Of a DNA stretch of 64,000 nt, positions 52,021 to 62,850 are shown piece by piece (within the stretch, counting starts at the first letter, position 1; every line of letters starts with the position of its first letter). Under the pieces are notes generated by a model. The model was not told the DNA's origin. It searched no databases and was given only the letters and a program-made list of their open reading frames with translations. Source of the DNA: Farysia itapuensis (Eukaryota > Basidiomycota > Ustilaginomycetes > Ustilaginales > Ustilaginaceae); assembly GCA_023212645.1 (NCBI GenBank), contig JALBYC010000006.1, positions 554,293 through 618,292 on the forward strand, in the 5' to 3' direction. The translations under genes and the position numbers were made by a program.

Positions 52021-54008
52021 ATGTCTGCAATCACCAAAGCCGCGGCCAGTTTGGCGGCCATTGCGTATCTGGACGCAAAGCACGGCATCTCATACGATCT
52101 CAAACTCGGAGGTGCATCTGGCAAAGCCGAATTGCTGTAAGTTGTCTTTCGTCTTGAACTCATCTTTGGCGCCATGCAGCTGACCTCGTGCAAACCAGCC
52201 ACAAGATCCGCAATTGGCGTAAAAAGGTCTCGATCTACGAATACTTTGATTACCAGGTGCAGCACCGTCCCACCGCAATCGCTTACGTCTATCTAGGCAA
52301 GTCTTTTACGTGGGGCGAAGTCAGCAAAGATGTCTATCGCATTGCCAACTACATGCTCTCCCGGGGCATCAAGGCCGGCGATCGTGTGGCCGTCTACATG
52401 GGCAACTCGGTCGCCATTCTGGAATGGTTCCTTGCCTGCATGTGCATCAACGTCACTGCCGCCTTCATCAACAGCTCCCTTACCGACCGTGGTCTCGTTC
52501 ACTGCATTGGTGTCAGCAAGGCTCGCCTCGTAGTGTTTGAGCCATACCTCGAGGGTCCCCTTTCCGATGTCCAGGACGAGCTGTTAGCCAAAGCACCCAT
52601 CGAAAGTTTTATCCGTTACGACGATGGCATCACACCCCTCGACGGAGATGCCGAAAAGCCACCGGCTGCTGTCTCCAAGCCACTGCAGAAAAAGATTGAC
52701 TTTGGTCCCTCTGACCTGCTCAAGTACAGCAGCAAGCCCATATCGCCAAAATTGCGTGAGAATGTGACCGAGTCCACCCCCGCTGCTCTCATCTATACGT
52801 CCGGAACCACCGGTCTTCCGAAAGCCGCACTGTGCTCTCACGGACGAATGGGTAGCGCCTGTGCTGTCTGGCCCACTTTCAACGGTTTCACCGCCAAGGA
52901 TAGAATCTACACACCCATGCCGCTCTACCACTCCTCGGCCCTCTTCCTTTGTATCTGTGCGTCCCTCTGGTCAGGCAGCACCGTCATCATCGGCCGCAAA
53001 TTCTCGGCTCGCAAGTACTGGGAAGAAGTGCGCAAGTACGATGCAACAGTCGTTCAGTACATTGGCGAGATTGCACGCTACCTCCTCGCCGTACCCACTT
53101 CTCCTCTCGACAAGGAGCACCGCGTTCGAATGGCCTATGGTAACGGCATGCGACCTGATGTCTGGGAAAAGTTCCGTGAAAGATTCGGTGTTCGAACCAT
53201 TTCGGAGTTCTTTGCTGCTTCCGAAGGCAACGGTGCTTTGCTCAACTACAACACAGGTCCGTTTGGCGCTGGAGCCGTTGGTCGCATGGGCCGCCTGGCT
53301 TCCCGAAGTCGTCCTGATTTCAAGATTGTCAAGGTGGACCCGATCACCGAAGACATCTTCCGCGATCCCAAGACGGGACTCTGCGTCGAATGCGGACCAG
53401 GCGAGGCAGGCGAATTTGTCATGCGCATTGGCACTACGTCCACTTCTAAATTCCAGGGCTATGCCGACAATCCGGAAGCGACGACAAAAAAGGTGCTGCA
53501 GAACGCTCTTGCCAAGGGCGACTCCTGGTTCCGAAGTGGTGATCTGATGAGCAAGGACAAAGACGGCTTCTTCTACTTTGGCGATCGAATGGGTGACACC
53601 TTCCGATGGAGATCCGAGAATGTCTCTACCACCGAAGTCGCCAACGCTCTCGGTCAAGTTGTTGGTGAAGCCAACGTCTATGGTGTCTTGGTACCTGGTC
53701 ACGACGGACGTGCAGGCTGTGCTGCCATTCCTGCCGACTATGCCGCCGACCTGGACTACAAGCTGCTAGCTCAGACGGCCAAGAAGAGCCTGCCCAAGTA
53801 TGCCATTCCCCTCTTCATCCGCATCGTGCCCAGCATGGAGCAAACCGGGACGGTCAAACAGCAAAAAGTCCAGCTGCGAAACCAGGGCATCGAGCACGAC
53901 AAGTGTGGCTCAGACCGACTCTACTGGCTGCCACCCGGTAGCGAAAGCTACCAGCCCTTCCTGCCGGAACATCTGCAAAGTATCCAAGCCGGCAAAGTCA
54001 GGCTCTAA
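52021..54008 (+). CDS. FAT1: Fatty acid transporter / very-long-chain acyl-CoA synthetase (FAT1-type), two exons
   Basis: Exon 1 is 52021-52136 and exon 2 is 52199-54008, with a 62-nt intron (GTAAGT to CCAG). The product has 641 residues. A hydrophobic N-terminal segment (AAASLAAIAYL) precedes the AMP-binding domain. The P-loop-like motif is LIYTSGTTGLPKAA near 238. The FATP/VLACS signature is present in DRMGDTFRWRSENVSTTEVA, which separates this family from ordinary long-chain acyl-CoA synthetases. ASEGNGALLNYN and LPKYAIPLFIRI complete the match. The enzyme activates long and very long fatty acids with ATP and CoA and supports their import, at plasma membrane, ER, lipid droplet or peroxisome. 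The C-terminus (GKVRL) resembles the usual FATP ending; a peroxisomal signal is not obvious. Confidence 0.93.
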
Positions 54009-54077
54009 GTTTGTTTCCCCGCTTCCTCCCTTACTACACTCTGGATCGTACAATTGAATGATAATTCCTATGAAGAT

Positions 54078-56297
54078 CTATTTGGCCGGGACGGTGCGTT
54101 GAGTGGCGGTTGTGCTGGAAGCTTGCACGCCAGAGGCAGTGGCTTTTAAGTCAGCACTGTCACTGGAGGCGTCTTCCTTGGACGGCTCGATCTCCTTGGT
54201 CTTGCCGTCTTTGTCAATTACCTGGCCGTACTCGTTGCGTCGCGTGGGGTCAACGCCGTAGATCCACTTTTGGTACAGGAAGATGAAGAACACCACATCG
54301 TCTCTGAAACAGGCCAGTCGATGCAGCGTTGGCATCTTGATACAGAAGGCGAACAGGTCATCGACGAACGTGCCGAGGATCTTGTAGACAAACGTCTTGT
54401 GGTTCATGCCGGCGGTAGATTTGAGCTTGTAGTTGACAATCAGCTGAGGCACGAGCGAGACGAATCCAAACGCGTATACGAAACTCGTCGCCGTGCTGAT
54501 AATGAACGACCACCAGCCTCGATGGGTTTGGTACAGAGCCGAATAGATGGTGTAGCCGACGAGGATGGGACCGACGGCGATGCCGACGTATTTGAAGGCG
54601 AGCTTGTCGAATTCCTGCGTCTTGCGTTCCTCTTCGCTCAGCTTGTGCTTGTCTTCCACCTTGAGTCGGTAGGGGATCAACGAGCCCGGAGGTGCAGGCT
54701 TGAGTCCAACAGTCACGGCTTTGGTCAGCTTCCAGCACTCGATCAACACACCTACTGCCTGCCCAGCCAGAATCATCCAGCTGGTGTCCTCGTTGTTGTC
54801 CAGCAGATACAGCGTGATGATCAGCTGCACAACGACGTTGGTCAGAATACTGCCAACAGAGACACCCGACAAATCGTCCTTGTTCTTCCAGTGCCGCACA
54901 TCGGATGAGAACGCGAGGAACTCGAAGAGACTGTGGAGCATACTGACGACAATGGTGAGTCCCAAGAACCAGGGGTTGGTCTCGAGCAGCATGGTCTTGA
55001 TCATGTCGACCTCTCCGCCAGTCACGCCACCTTGCTGTTTGTCAAACGAGTCTGACATTGAAGCCAAGACCTGAAACTTGAACCACGACTGGTGGTACAG
55101 GTTGATATGCAGCGGTAGCTCGGTGACGGTCTCGTTGATGGGGTGCATATGCTCCTTGAGCAGCCAAAAGTCATTTGGGAATACGGTGGGGTATCGAAGC
55201 ACGTACTTTTGGGGCGGAGCACCAGCTCGACCGGGAATGACGGGCGCGTCAGGCGGAGAGAGCATCGATGAAGTGTCAGGATCGCGGAGGACAGACACAT
55301 GCTGCAAGACGGGCGGGGGCAAATTGTTGAGCTGGACAGCTGGGTTGCCATCATCTTGTACCAGCGCCAGTGTCAAGTTCTTGTGCCAGTGACCGACAAT
55401 GACAGCAGGAGCAGCTGCCTCTGCATCAATTCGAGCTTGCTCTTTCTCGCTGACGGAGTCGGCCTTCGAGCTCCCCTGTTTGGCGTCTTTGTCAAACAGA
55501 TTCTTTTCTGCTCGCTTCTTCTTGAGCGCCATGAGACGGGACAGCAGCTTTCGCGATCTGTACACATCCTGTGACTGATGTTTAGAGCTGCTAGGATCCG
55601 GACTGACGCCTGCCTTGGTCACAACGATATCAGCCCAGATGCTGCCATTTTGATGGCGAATCTGATCGTTCAGCTTGATGACCAGATCCGCATCCCTCGC
55701 TGTGCTGGAGTCGCCGAGAGAAATGCCGTGCCACTTGACCGCAATGAGTGGAGTCAGACCGGACTCCATATGTCCTGTTGAGGTTGGGTAGCGAATCTGG
55801 GGCTCGATCGATGGACGAAAGGGATCTTGCAAGAGGGCATCGAGGTTGTCGAAAGCGTTGAATGGGATCGGAGGTGCATGTTCAAGTCGCGTGCTATCGG
55901 GCAGAACGTCAGACAGCTGTGTGCGGATAGACTGCTCTTGGGGTGCGGGTGCCGATGAGATGTAGACGTAAAAGTCTAGCTGAGACTTTTGCGGCCAGGC
56001 GGGTATCGCGATGTCGGATGGCACCACAACGCCCGGACTTCCCAGCTTCACAGCCTCTTCAGCTACACTGCTTGGGGCTACCTCACCGCTGCTTGCAGGG
56101 GAGAAGGACACAGGAGCGGGTGTTGCAGGCTCCTTGCCGAACAACTTGCCCACATAGCTGCCAATCGGACCGTTTGGGTTGACAATCGCGTTGACGCCAA
56201 TGTACATGGCGATAGCGCGACCGACGTTCCATTTCCAGTCAGACGATGCGGCCGGCTGCTGGGTAGCAGCCGCACCCGATGCCGCATTGGAAGGCAT
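54078..56297 (-). CDS. CLPTM1-family multi-pass membrane protein
   Basis: A 739-residue protein if translation starts at 56297 (MPSNAASG); the open frame begins 45 codons upstream at 56432 but those residues look untranslated. The N-terminal half is soluble, presumably lumenal, with SQLDFYVYISSAP and NLTLALVQDD near conserved positions. The C-terminal half has several membrane helices from about 435 (FLGLTIVVSMLHSLFEFLAF, VVVQLIITLYLLDNNEDTSW, KLAFKYVGIAVGPILVGYTI, FVSLVPQLIVNYKLKS) and the family core DVRHWKNKDDLSGVSV and MNHKTFVYKILGTFVDDLFA. CLPTM1 proteins reside in the ER and have been linked to receptor trafficking and lipid scrambling in animals; a fungal role is unproven. Convergent with FAT1, 69 nt apart. 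Confidence 0.92.
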   Translation of the reverse strand: MPSNAASGAAATQQPAASSDWKWNVGRAIAMYIGVNAIVNPNGPIGSYVGKLFGKEPATPAPVSFSPASSGEVAPSSVAEEAVKLGSPGVVVPSDIAIPAWPQKSQLDFYVYISSAPAPQEQSIRTQLSDVLPDSTRLEHAPPIPFNAFDNLDALLQDPFRPSIEPQIRYPTSTGHMESGLTPLIAVKWHGISLGDSSTARDADLVIKLNDQIRHQNGSIWADIVVTKAGVSPDPSSSKHQSQDVYRSRKLLSRLMALKKKRAEKNLFDKDAKQGSSKADSVSEKEQARIDAEAAAPAVIVGHWHKNLTLALVQDDGNPAVQLNNLPPPVLQHVSVLRDPDTSSMLSPPDAPVIPGRAGAPPQKYVLRYPTVFPNDFWLLKEHMHPINETVTELPLHINLYHQSWFKFQVLASMSDSFDKQQGGVTGGEVDMIKTMLLETNPWFLGLTIVVSMLHSLFEFLAFSSDVRHWKNKDDLSGVSVGSILTNVVVQLIITLYLLDNNEDTSWMILAGQAVGVLIECWKLTKAVTVGLKPAPPGSLIPYRLKVEDKHKLSEEERKTQEFDKLAFKYVGIAVGPILVGYTIYSALYQTHRGWWSFIISTATSFVYAFGFVSLVPQLIVNYKLKSTAGMNHKTFVYKILGTFVDDLFAFCIKMPTLHRLACFRDDVVFFIFLYQKWIYGVDPTRRNEYGQVIDKDGKTKEIEPSKEDASSDSADLKATASGVQASSTTATQRTVPAK

Positions 56298-56567
56298 GAT
56301 AAGAGCAAAGGTAGCTCTGTGACGGTGGAGCAAAGAGTGGGGAAGAAGTCTTGCGCGTTTGGCGCACGTGCATATAAAACTTTCCCTCTTCCGTCTTCCG
56401 ACGATTGAAGACTTTTGCTCAATTGCTGTCACGACCGACAGCCAGAATAGATACGCTTCTGTGCAATTGCATCAGCTGGAACAGCTCAATGGCGACGATC
56501 ACGAAGCAGCAAAATCTCAATTGCTCTAAGCATTGCGTCTACTTCTCTTTGATCGCGGATGAGTGCA

Positions 56568-59144
56568 TTATTCGGCGAGTGCCGTGCGTCCACCGAGCAA
56601 CTCCACCAGACCCTTGAGCTCGTGCCACCAGGCTGTTTTGCCACGGCGGTTCTTCATGTCTGCGTTCCGCGCCATCTCGGTGGCCGAGGTAAAGGTGACG
56701 GTCGCGCCCTGGATGGTGATCATCACTGCTGTCTGATCCGAATACGTCTTTTCCGTAGATGTGCCCATAGAAGATCTTCTGCCGGACGATTTCTGCTTGA
56801 GTGCCTCGCTCTCTAAGAACTCGCAGCATTTCAGAGCCAGGCGCGTAGCTCGGACACGATCCAAGGGAGACGGTGTTCCTCCCTGCAGAGTGTGTCCCAA
56901 GCTGGCAGATCGAGCATCAAACAGATTGTTGCCCTCTTCCTTGAGAATCTTGGTAATCACATCGGTAGTAAAGACGTCGGAGGACTTTTCGTTGCGAATG
57001 ACCAGGCGTCCTTCTGACTTGCCTTTGACGTCGAGCAAAAAGCGCTTCTTGAGGAAAGCGACATCTTCGCCAAGCTGGTGTAGACCAATGCCGACCTCCG
57101 GAGTGTAGACAAGCACCGCACCCGCTGCCAAGGCACCCATGACGGCAATGTAGCCGCATTTGCCACCTTGAGTCTCGACGACAAAGACACGATTACGAGA
57201 GGCGGAAGCAGACTGCTTGACGGCATCGCAGGCATCCACGAGCGCATTGAGCGATGTATCTGAGCCAAGGGAAAACTCGTTCATTGGCACGTTGTTCGAG
57301 ATGGTAGCAGGCAGTCCCACAATTGGAATGCGGAACGCTGGGTATCGGTCTCGGTTGTCGTTCAGGATCTTGACCGAACTGAATGCCTCATAGCCGCCAA
57401 TGATCAAGAGACCCTCGATCTTGTGTTCTTGTAATTTAGCAGCGACCGCTCCAATATCAATATCGGGTAAGAAGCGGTTGACACCGAGCTCGGAGCCACC
57501 TCTCGTGGCCCAATTGTCGACCCGCAACCAGGTGAGCAGCGAAACATTGTCCTCGAGTAGCCCGACGAAACCGTTGTAGATCACTACCGCATCATGGCCC
57601 TTGGCGAGACAGTATCGTACGGCTGTTCTGGTGGCTGCGTTCATGCCTCCTGCAGGCGCTCCGACGTGTATGACGCCCATCCTCAGGCGCTTCTTTTCCG
57701 GCAGACGGAATTCGTCCGACACCTGGCTGATGTATTTGAAAGCTCGCAGGCCTTCCGCAAACTCGGGATCTCGAAGTGCTAGTGCACCATCAAAGTCCTT
57801 GGACTCGATCAGATGTGCCACGCGTTGTGTTTGCTCGACGGCATGGACGAGGGGTATACGAGTAATCTTGTTCTCGCTGATGCCTATCACGTAGGAAGGC
57901 GTGTTGGGAGTGGCTTCCAGTACCGCATCTACCGCCTCAATGCCTTGCAGAGTTGCAAGAATACGGTCGTTGGCGTCTGGCTTGCCACCACGCTGCGTGT
58001 GTCCGAGGGTTGTGACTCTTGTGTCGAGGCCGAGGTCGTTTGACAAGACATCTTTGATCATGTCAGGCGTGATGTTGTTCAGTTCACGGTCGATGGCACC
58101 TTCGGCTACAATGACGATGGACTTGCGTTTGCCCATGTCTCTGTGCTTTTGCAGAACAGCACACATTTCCGAATGCCATTGCTCGCCTTGCGGTGGACGT
58201 TCGGGAATAAAGATGTAGTCGGCTCCAGTTGCAATGCCGGCCATTAATGCGAGCCAGCCACAGTGACGACCCATTACCTCGACGACGAACGCTCTAGAAT
58301 GAGATGCCGCAGTGCTTGAGATAGAGTCGACGGACTCACAGATACGCTGAAGAGCAGTGGAGGCTCCTATGGTAATATCTGTTGTAGCCATATCGTTATC
58401 GATGGAGCCGACGAGACCGACAATGTTGAGATGTGCAAAGGTGGCAGCCTGCTCGTCCGTGATCCTCGACTTTGCTTTGAGGGAAGCGACGAGATCTGGC
58501 CATTCTGCGCGCAGTTTGTCTGCGCCTGTCAAGCTGCCGTCTCCTCCACAGACAGCGAGCGCATTGATACCGTTGATGATGAGATTGTAAGCTGCCTGCT
58601 CTCGTCCTTCCGGAGTACGAAAGGTCTTTGATCGGGCTGTGCCAATCAACGTGCCACCTTGGTCCATCCAGCCGCGAACGTCGTCCCAGCCGACTCGAAT
58701 AATGTAGCGGCCGCGCAAGCCTAGCTCTTGTGCCTCGCCTACTCCTTCACGAAGAAGCTCACCTTCACCATAGGTTGGCACAAACGTCCCCTGCTGTCCT
58801 GATTCCGTGTTGAGCGCCGACGCTATAGGGTCAAAAATGCCGGATGCTGCTCTGCTGATAGCTGGACTGTCTTGCGGTGTATGGTCAGAGGAGTGGTTGC
58901 CACGCACAAGGCCCTCCCAGCCCTCTCGAATGACAAAGGCTTCGCATCCTCGGAAGATGGCCATCTTGACGACTGAGCGCACAGCAGCGTTCATGCCTGC
59001 CGAGTCTCCTCCTGATGTCATGACGGCAAGCCGCCGTGGCTCGCCAGACTGCGTAGACGATGAGAACTTTGGCATCGTGGGCTTTGCGCGGCTAGCAGCA
59101 GCAAATGTCTCGTCGCCTCTGATAGCTGGAGCAAAGGGCGGCAT
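56568..59144 (-). CDS. PFK1: ATP-dependent 6-phosphofructokinase
   Basis: An intronless 858-residue eukaryotic phosphofructokinase that phosphorylates fructose 6-phosphate to fructose 1,6-bisphosphate, a committed step of glycolysis. Two homologous halves are visible. The N-terminal half (about 37-430) has the ATP site AVMTSGGDSAGMNAAVRSV, AVCGGDGSLTGADKLR, catalytic GSIDNDMATTDITIGAST and EVMGRHCGWLALMAGIATGA. The C-terminal regulatory half (from about 483) has GVIHVGAPAGGMNAATRTA, GGYEAFSSV, LPATISNNVPMNEFSLG and ETQGGKCGYIAVMGALAAGA. All catalytic signatures are intact. Length is close to mammalian PFK and shorter than yeast subunits, which carry an N-terminal extension. It is the last conserved housekeeping gene before the telomere, 4.8 kb away. 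Confidence 0.97.
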   Translation of the reverse strand: MPPFAPAIRGDETFAAASRAKPTMPKFSSSTQSGEPRRLAVMTSGGDSAGMNAAVRSVVKMAIFRGCEAFVIREGWEGLVRGNHSSDHTPQDSPAISRAASGIFDPIASALNTESGQQGTFVPTYGEGELLREGVGEAQELGLRGRYIIRVGWDDVRGWMDQGGTLIGTARSKTFRTPEGREQAAYNLIINGINALAVCGGDGSLTGADKLRAEWPDLVASLKAKSRITDEQAATFAHLNIVGLVGSIDNDMATTDITIGASTALQRICESVDSISSTAASHSRAFVVEVMGRHCGWLALMAGIATGADYIFIPERPPQGEQWHSEMCAVLQKHRDMGKRKSIVIVAEGAIDRELNNITPDMIKDVLSNDLGLDTRVTTLGHTQRGGKPDANDRILATLQGIEAVDAVLEATPNTPSYVIGISENKITRIPLVHAVEQTQRVAHLIESKDFDGALALRDPEFAEGLRAFKYISQVSDEFRLPEKKRLRMGVIHVGAPAGGMNAATRTAVRYCLAKGHDAVVIYNGFVGLLEDNVSLLTWLRVDNWATRGGSELGVNRFLPDIDIGAVAAKLQEHKIEGLLIIGGYEAFSSVKILNDNRDRYPAFRIPIVGLPATISNNVPMNEFSLGSDTSLNALVDACDAVKQSASASRNRVFVVETQGGKCGYIAVMGALAAGAVLVYTPEVGIGLHQLGEDVAFLKKRFLLDVKGKSEGRLVIRNEKSSDVFTTDVITKILKEEGNNLFDARSASLGHTLQGGTPSPLDRVRATRLALKCCEFLESEALKQKSSGRRSSMGTSTEKTYSDQTAVMITIQGATVTFTSATEMARNADMKNRRGKTAWWHELKGLVELLGGRTALAE

Positions 59145-60100
59145 GCTTCTGAAGCGAAAGAGATGGTGGACGGAAGGAATTGATGATATCGATCATGGGC
59201 CGTGCATATGCGTCAAAATTTGGCCGAAACGCGATGCGAATTTCGGTCAATTCTGATCAAACCGCCGATAAGAATCTTTTGTCCATCTCACCATCATCAC
59301 CTACTAGCAGGACAGTGTCCAAGCTATAACAAGGCATAGCATGGCCAGTATGACAGTCTATCATCGCAATCAAGTGTCTCTTGCCTCTTTGCTGCATCGC
59401 ACGGTGCTTGGGGTGCTTCCTGCTCCTCGCTGATCCTTGCATCTTGTATCATTGTGCTCGATCTATCTTGTGACATTGAGGTATGCCCGCCTCCCTCGAC
59501 AGTGCATGCGACTTTAAGCATGTCTCGGTGCCACCACACGCAGCAGCGATCGCCGAGACGTAGAGCGATACAACCTCTTTCTGCGCCTGATGCCCCGGAT
59601 ACCCCTGTCTGCTGGTACTGTCAGCGTAGCCTTGTGTGCAAGTACTGGCGATGCGAGTGCCATAGGGCCTGTTCGACGCTCAAGGCTCTACTGATACTGT
59701 CTGGGATAGCAAGCCTGTATTGGCCCTGAACAATCCCTTCTCGTCGCTTTCTCCTACCCGCAGCATCTTGCCTGACTTGATCATGTCAAGCAATCGCGCA
59801 CACCCACACACATTCGTAGCCGGGCAACATTCAACGAAGAGCTCTCCGCTGCCAACGCTCAGCGCACAGTGTCAGGGTTCACCCAGCAATGCAAGTGTGT
59901 GTATTCACACAAGCGTGCTCAACAATGCGATTGGACGGAGGCATGCAAGTGTACGCAACCATGCTCGGCAATGCCAGGATATCTCTACCAACGCAGAGAA
60001 GTACACAGCAGCCATCGCCTGTCTTGCCTGTGCACACATCCACCGCGAGTCATCGCAACGATCGCAACATTTATTCGCACACTTTTGTTTCATTGCGGGC
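59145..60100. other. Subtelomeric gene-poor region, PFK1 upstream side
   Basis: About 1 kb upstream of PFK1. Short open frames exist on both strands but none resembles a protein family or shows a supported exon structure. PFK1 regulatory sites are presumably in the first few hundred bases. Confidence 0.4.
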
Positions 60101-60900
60101 TGTCAACAAAGAGCAGTGGCAACAGTGACTGCAGCAACATCGGTGTCAATGACATGCTAGCAAGAGCAAGAGCAACAGCGACAGCAAAAGTGTCAGCGAC
60201 AGCAGTGGCAAGAATCATCGCAGACGCAGTTGCAGAATCGTTTGCATCAGCAACACTGTTCAGAACCCAAACAGCAGCGTCTGCAGCAGCAACGGCCAAA
60301 GCATCGGGAATAGCAATGGTGCGACAGCAAGGGGGAACGTAACAACACCTCAAGGAAGCTCTCTAGTACATTTTGCCCTCAATTTCATGTGGTTCTCAAG
60401 ACGCTTCGTGACCGACATAAGGGCAAGAACGATTCCCGTAAGAAGCTGTGTGCACGCTGATGCGCAACAGCGGGCCTGCAAACATCGCGCTACGACGATT
60501 GAGAGGACCGTACACCTTGCCATATCGCCGTGTGTTGTGTCTTACTGCCCAACTGCTGTGAAGGCTGGTGCTTACAAATCTCGACGTTCATGGCTATCTC
60601 GCCAGCATCAACGAAGCTCGCAAGCTGAATGTTACGCTTCAGCAGTACAACCAGAAGAGGAAGCATTGTTCGCCTCACACACACAACATTGTCGAGCCAA
60701 TCTGATCACGTATCCGCCATGTCTATGACAGATTCGAACAACAATCGCACTGCGCATACATGGCCAGCAAGACATAGGTGGGCAGCGTGCTTCCGGCAGA
60801 GCAATATGCAGCAGCTCTATAAGCAAGAGCTACACCAAGAGCATGAAGTAGCTTGCCATCACTACAAGTTGCCAATGGTCTTGAGGATCAGCTGATCATG
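60101..60900 (+). pseudogene. Possible relic of a Gln-codon-rich coding sequence
   Basis: One forward frame from about 60160 reads a run dominated by Gln codons (QEQEQQRQQKCQRQQWQE, then RLQQQRPKHRE), meets a TAG, and continues in the same frame through FHVVLKTLRDRHKGKND before further stops. A separate frame near 60620 reads ASINEARKLNVTLQQYNQKR, and another near 60800 reads NMQQLYKQELHQEHE. No frame stays open for long and no family is recognised. It may be a decayed gene or simply a CAG/CAA-rich low-complexity sequence. Confidence 0.2.
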
Positions 60901-62580
60901 AAACGGATCGCGACGGTAGCTGGCTTGGGACTGCTGAATGGACATAACGACACATCTTGTGACGGATGCTGCATTGCTGATACACCACGGTTGATACACT
61001 CATTGCAACGTAGCAGTAAACACCGTCGACTTGATGCAAGAGAGTGTCGTGATTGATGTGACATGAGCGTCAGTTGGCAGCTACAGGGAGCTCGTGAGCA
61101 CTTGCCAGATCGCTGAACGTCGAGAGTTGGTCGTGAGCCCGAGAGTCTGTGTATGTAGCTGAGCCAAGCAGGAAAGCTAAATAGCTGATCTTGCATGTAG
61201 TCCATCGGCAGATGGTGCGGTGTCAGCTACAGAATGGTCGTCAGCATCGTCCATGTGATGCTAGAGCGTGCTGCTAGCTACGCAGATGCAATATTGTGAC
61301 AATCAGCGAAAGCAAGCGGCTGCTTTTCGATCTGCAGCACAGCTTAAAGGCAGGCCCTACCGCACGAAGCGGAGCACGTAGCTGACCCGATTGCGGTCCT
61401 GTCGATGGAGCCAAAGGTGTTCAAGCCTGAGATGCGATTGTCTGACATGTGCATGGCTGGCAGCGTCGTCCTGAGGCGAGAGCGCGTCGCGATTCTGTCA
61501 ATGCGAAAGCGTCAGTAGGCCGCGAACGACAGCAACAAACCACTGGCACCAACGACCAAAGCTGACTTACGGAAGCAGCCATCGATCTAGTGAGCTGTGG
61601 CTGAAGCAAGCGATGTGCAGATGGGTCGCAGCTGCAGTCCAAAGCTAGAAAGAGCTGATGTCGGCGACTTTCGAGAAGCCTCCATACGGCATAGCGAAGC
61701 GACGCACATCTGCTAGCAGCAACAGCGCGAGAGTGTCATAAGCCAGAACGGAGAGCAAAGTTGAACTCAGCGCATTCATGAAAGCTGAGAGACCAATGCA
61801 AGCAGGAGAAAGCGTGTAGCTGCGCCAGGAAAAGACAAGCAGTGCACGCCGCGAGTGAACATTGACAAATCTTGCATTGCTGGGCTTCATCTGCTGATAA
61901 TACGCTGATGTTGCTGAGACAAGTTACGAGATCGGTGCAAGCAATGCGCGAGATTACTGTGCCAATGTGTCGTCAACGTTGAGCAATGCATCGGTAAAAG
62001 GATGGGGAGAGTACAGCGGATGGATGTGGAATGTGCCGAGCAGTGGTCAGCCAGCGATCGAGTCAATTTGATCGGTCATCGATTTGGTAAATCGGCGCCC
62101 GAGTCCCGTCTCCAAGCACCAACTTCAGCCAGATCCAATCTTGATTTGCTAGCCAATCTCGGGCGAGTGTCACGCGCGCCGCAGCGCACCAAAAAAATCG
62201 CACATTTTTATTCCACCCAAAACTTCGGACTCAAAAAGCGGTGTTCAAAAAGCCTCGCTCCTTTCCTTCCTTCTTTCATCAAGTCTTGTGCTGATCTCGG
62301 CCAACACCTCCAGAGTCTTGGGACTGCATTCTATCACCCTACAGCAGTGCCGTCGTCGTGGAAGAAGTATGATGCGCGAACAGCAAAGAAGGCCGCAACC
62401 ACACCATGAAACACCACCTCTTTCACCATCATGCCAACAATGCAATGCGTACATTGGCCCCATCTAACGCTGTCAGGGACCGATGTTAGAGGGCTATCGC
62501 CCCCCAAGTCTGGTACCACTCTTTTGATCAATCTTTCCAACCGATCCCAACCAACGGGTCCTCGCCAGACAAGATTTCAA
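60901..62580. other. Subtelomeric region without a supported gene
   Basis: About 1.7 kb of non-repetitive sequence. One convincing intron-like signature is seen on the minus strand at 61570-61495, but the flanking frames encode only about 49 residues of no recognised family. A 135-codon forward frame (62002-62409) has no recognisable features. Confidence 0.4.
61394..61581 (-). CDS. Possible tiny spliced gene, unrecognised
   Basis: ATG at 61581-61579 encodes MAAS, then GTAAGT (61570) to TTGACAG (61495) with CTACTGAC as branch site makes a textbook 76-nt intron. Joined, the frame reads a 49-residue basic peptide ending YVLRFVR. The splice signals are good, but no family match is known to me and the product is very short, so this may be chance or part of a longer non-coding transcript. 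Confidence 0.18.
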
Positions 62581-62593
62581 AGCCCTAAACGCT

Positions 62594-62850
62594 TATAGCT
62601 CACACGTATTTCGCTACAGCCGCTTTTCCCGCATAGAGCTCACACGTACTTAGCTACAGCCGCATAGAGCTCACACGTACTTGCATTCAATACCCTTTGG
62701 CCCCATAGAGTTCGTGCGTACTTTGGTCTAGAGCCTGTGCGTACTTTGGTCCGTGGGCTAGAGCTTGTGCGTACTTTCATCGGTGGGCTAGAGCCTGTGC
62801 GTACTTTCATCGGTGGGCTAGAGCCTGTGCGTACTTTCATCGAAGGGCGC
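62594..62850 (+). repeat. Degenerate subtelomeric tandem repeat with a 30-bp core
   Basis: Eight units share the pattern TAGAG, two pyrimidines, a short GTGC or CACA variant, then GTACTT. Four units starting at 62729, 62759, 62789 and 62819 are exactly 30 bp apart and nearly identical (TAGAGCCTGTGCGTACTTTC and a GGTGGGC tail). Earlier units at about 62594, 62635, 62666 and 62706 are more diverged and irregularly spaced, with GCTACAGCCG following two of them. The array lies about 1.1 kb from the telomere. Confidence 0.85.

Noticed and set aside
59869..60342. 157-codon forward frame with an Ala-rich end
   Set aside because: The Ala/Thr/Ser repeats are an out-of-phase reading of CAG/CAA-rich DNA; no domain or splice support.
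61645..61890. 81-codon reverse frame with hydrophobic centre
   Set aside because: No family match and no splice connection that lengthens it convincingly.
62583..62588. Interstitial telomere hexamer CCCTAA
   Set aside because: A single copy is expected by chance at this density and has no neighbouring repeats.
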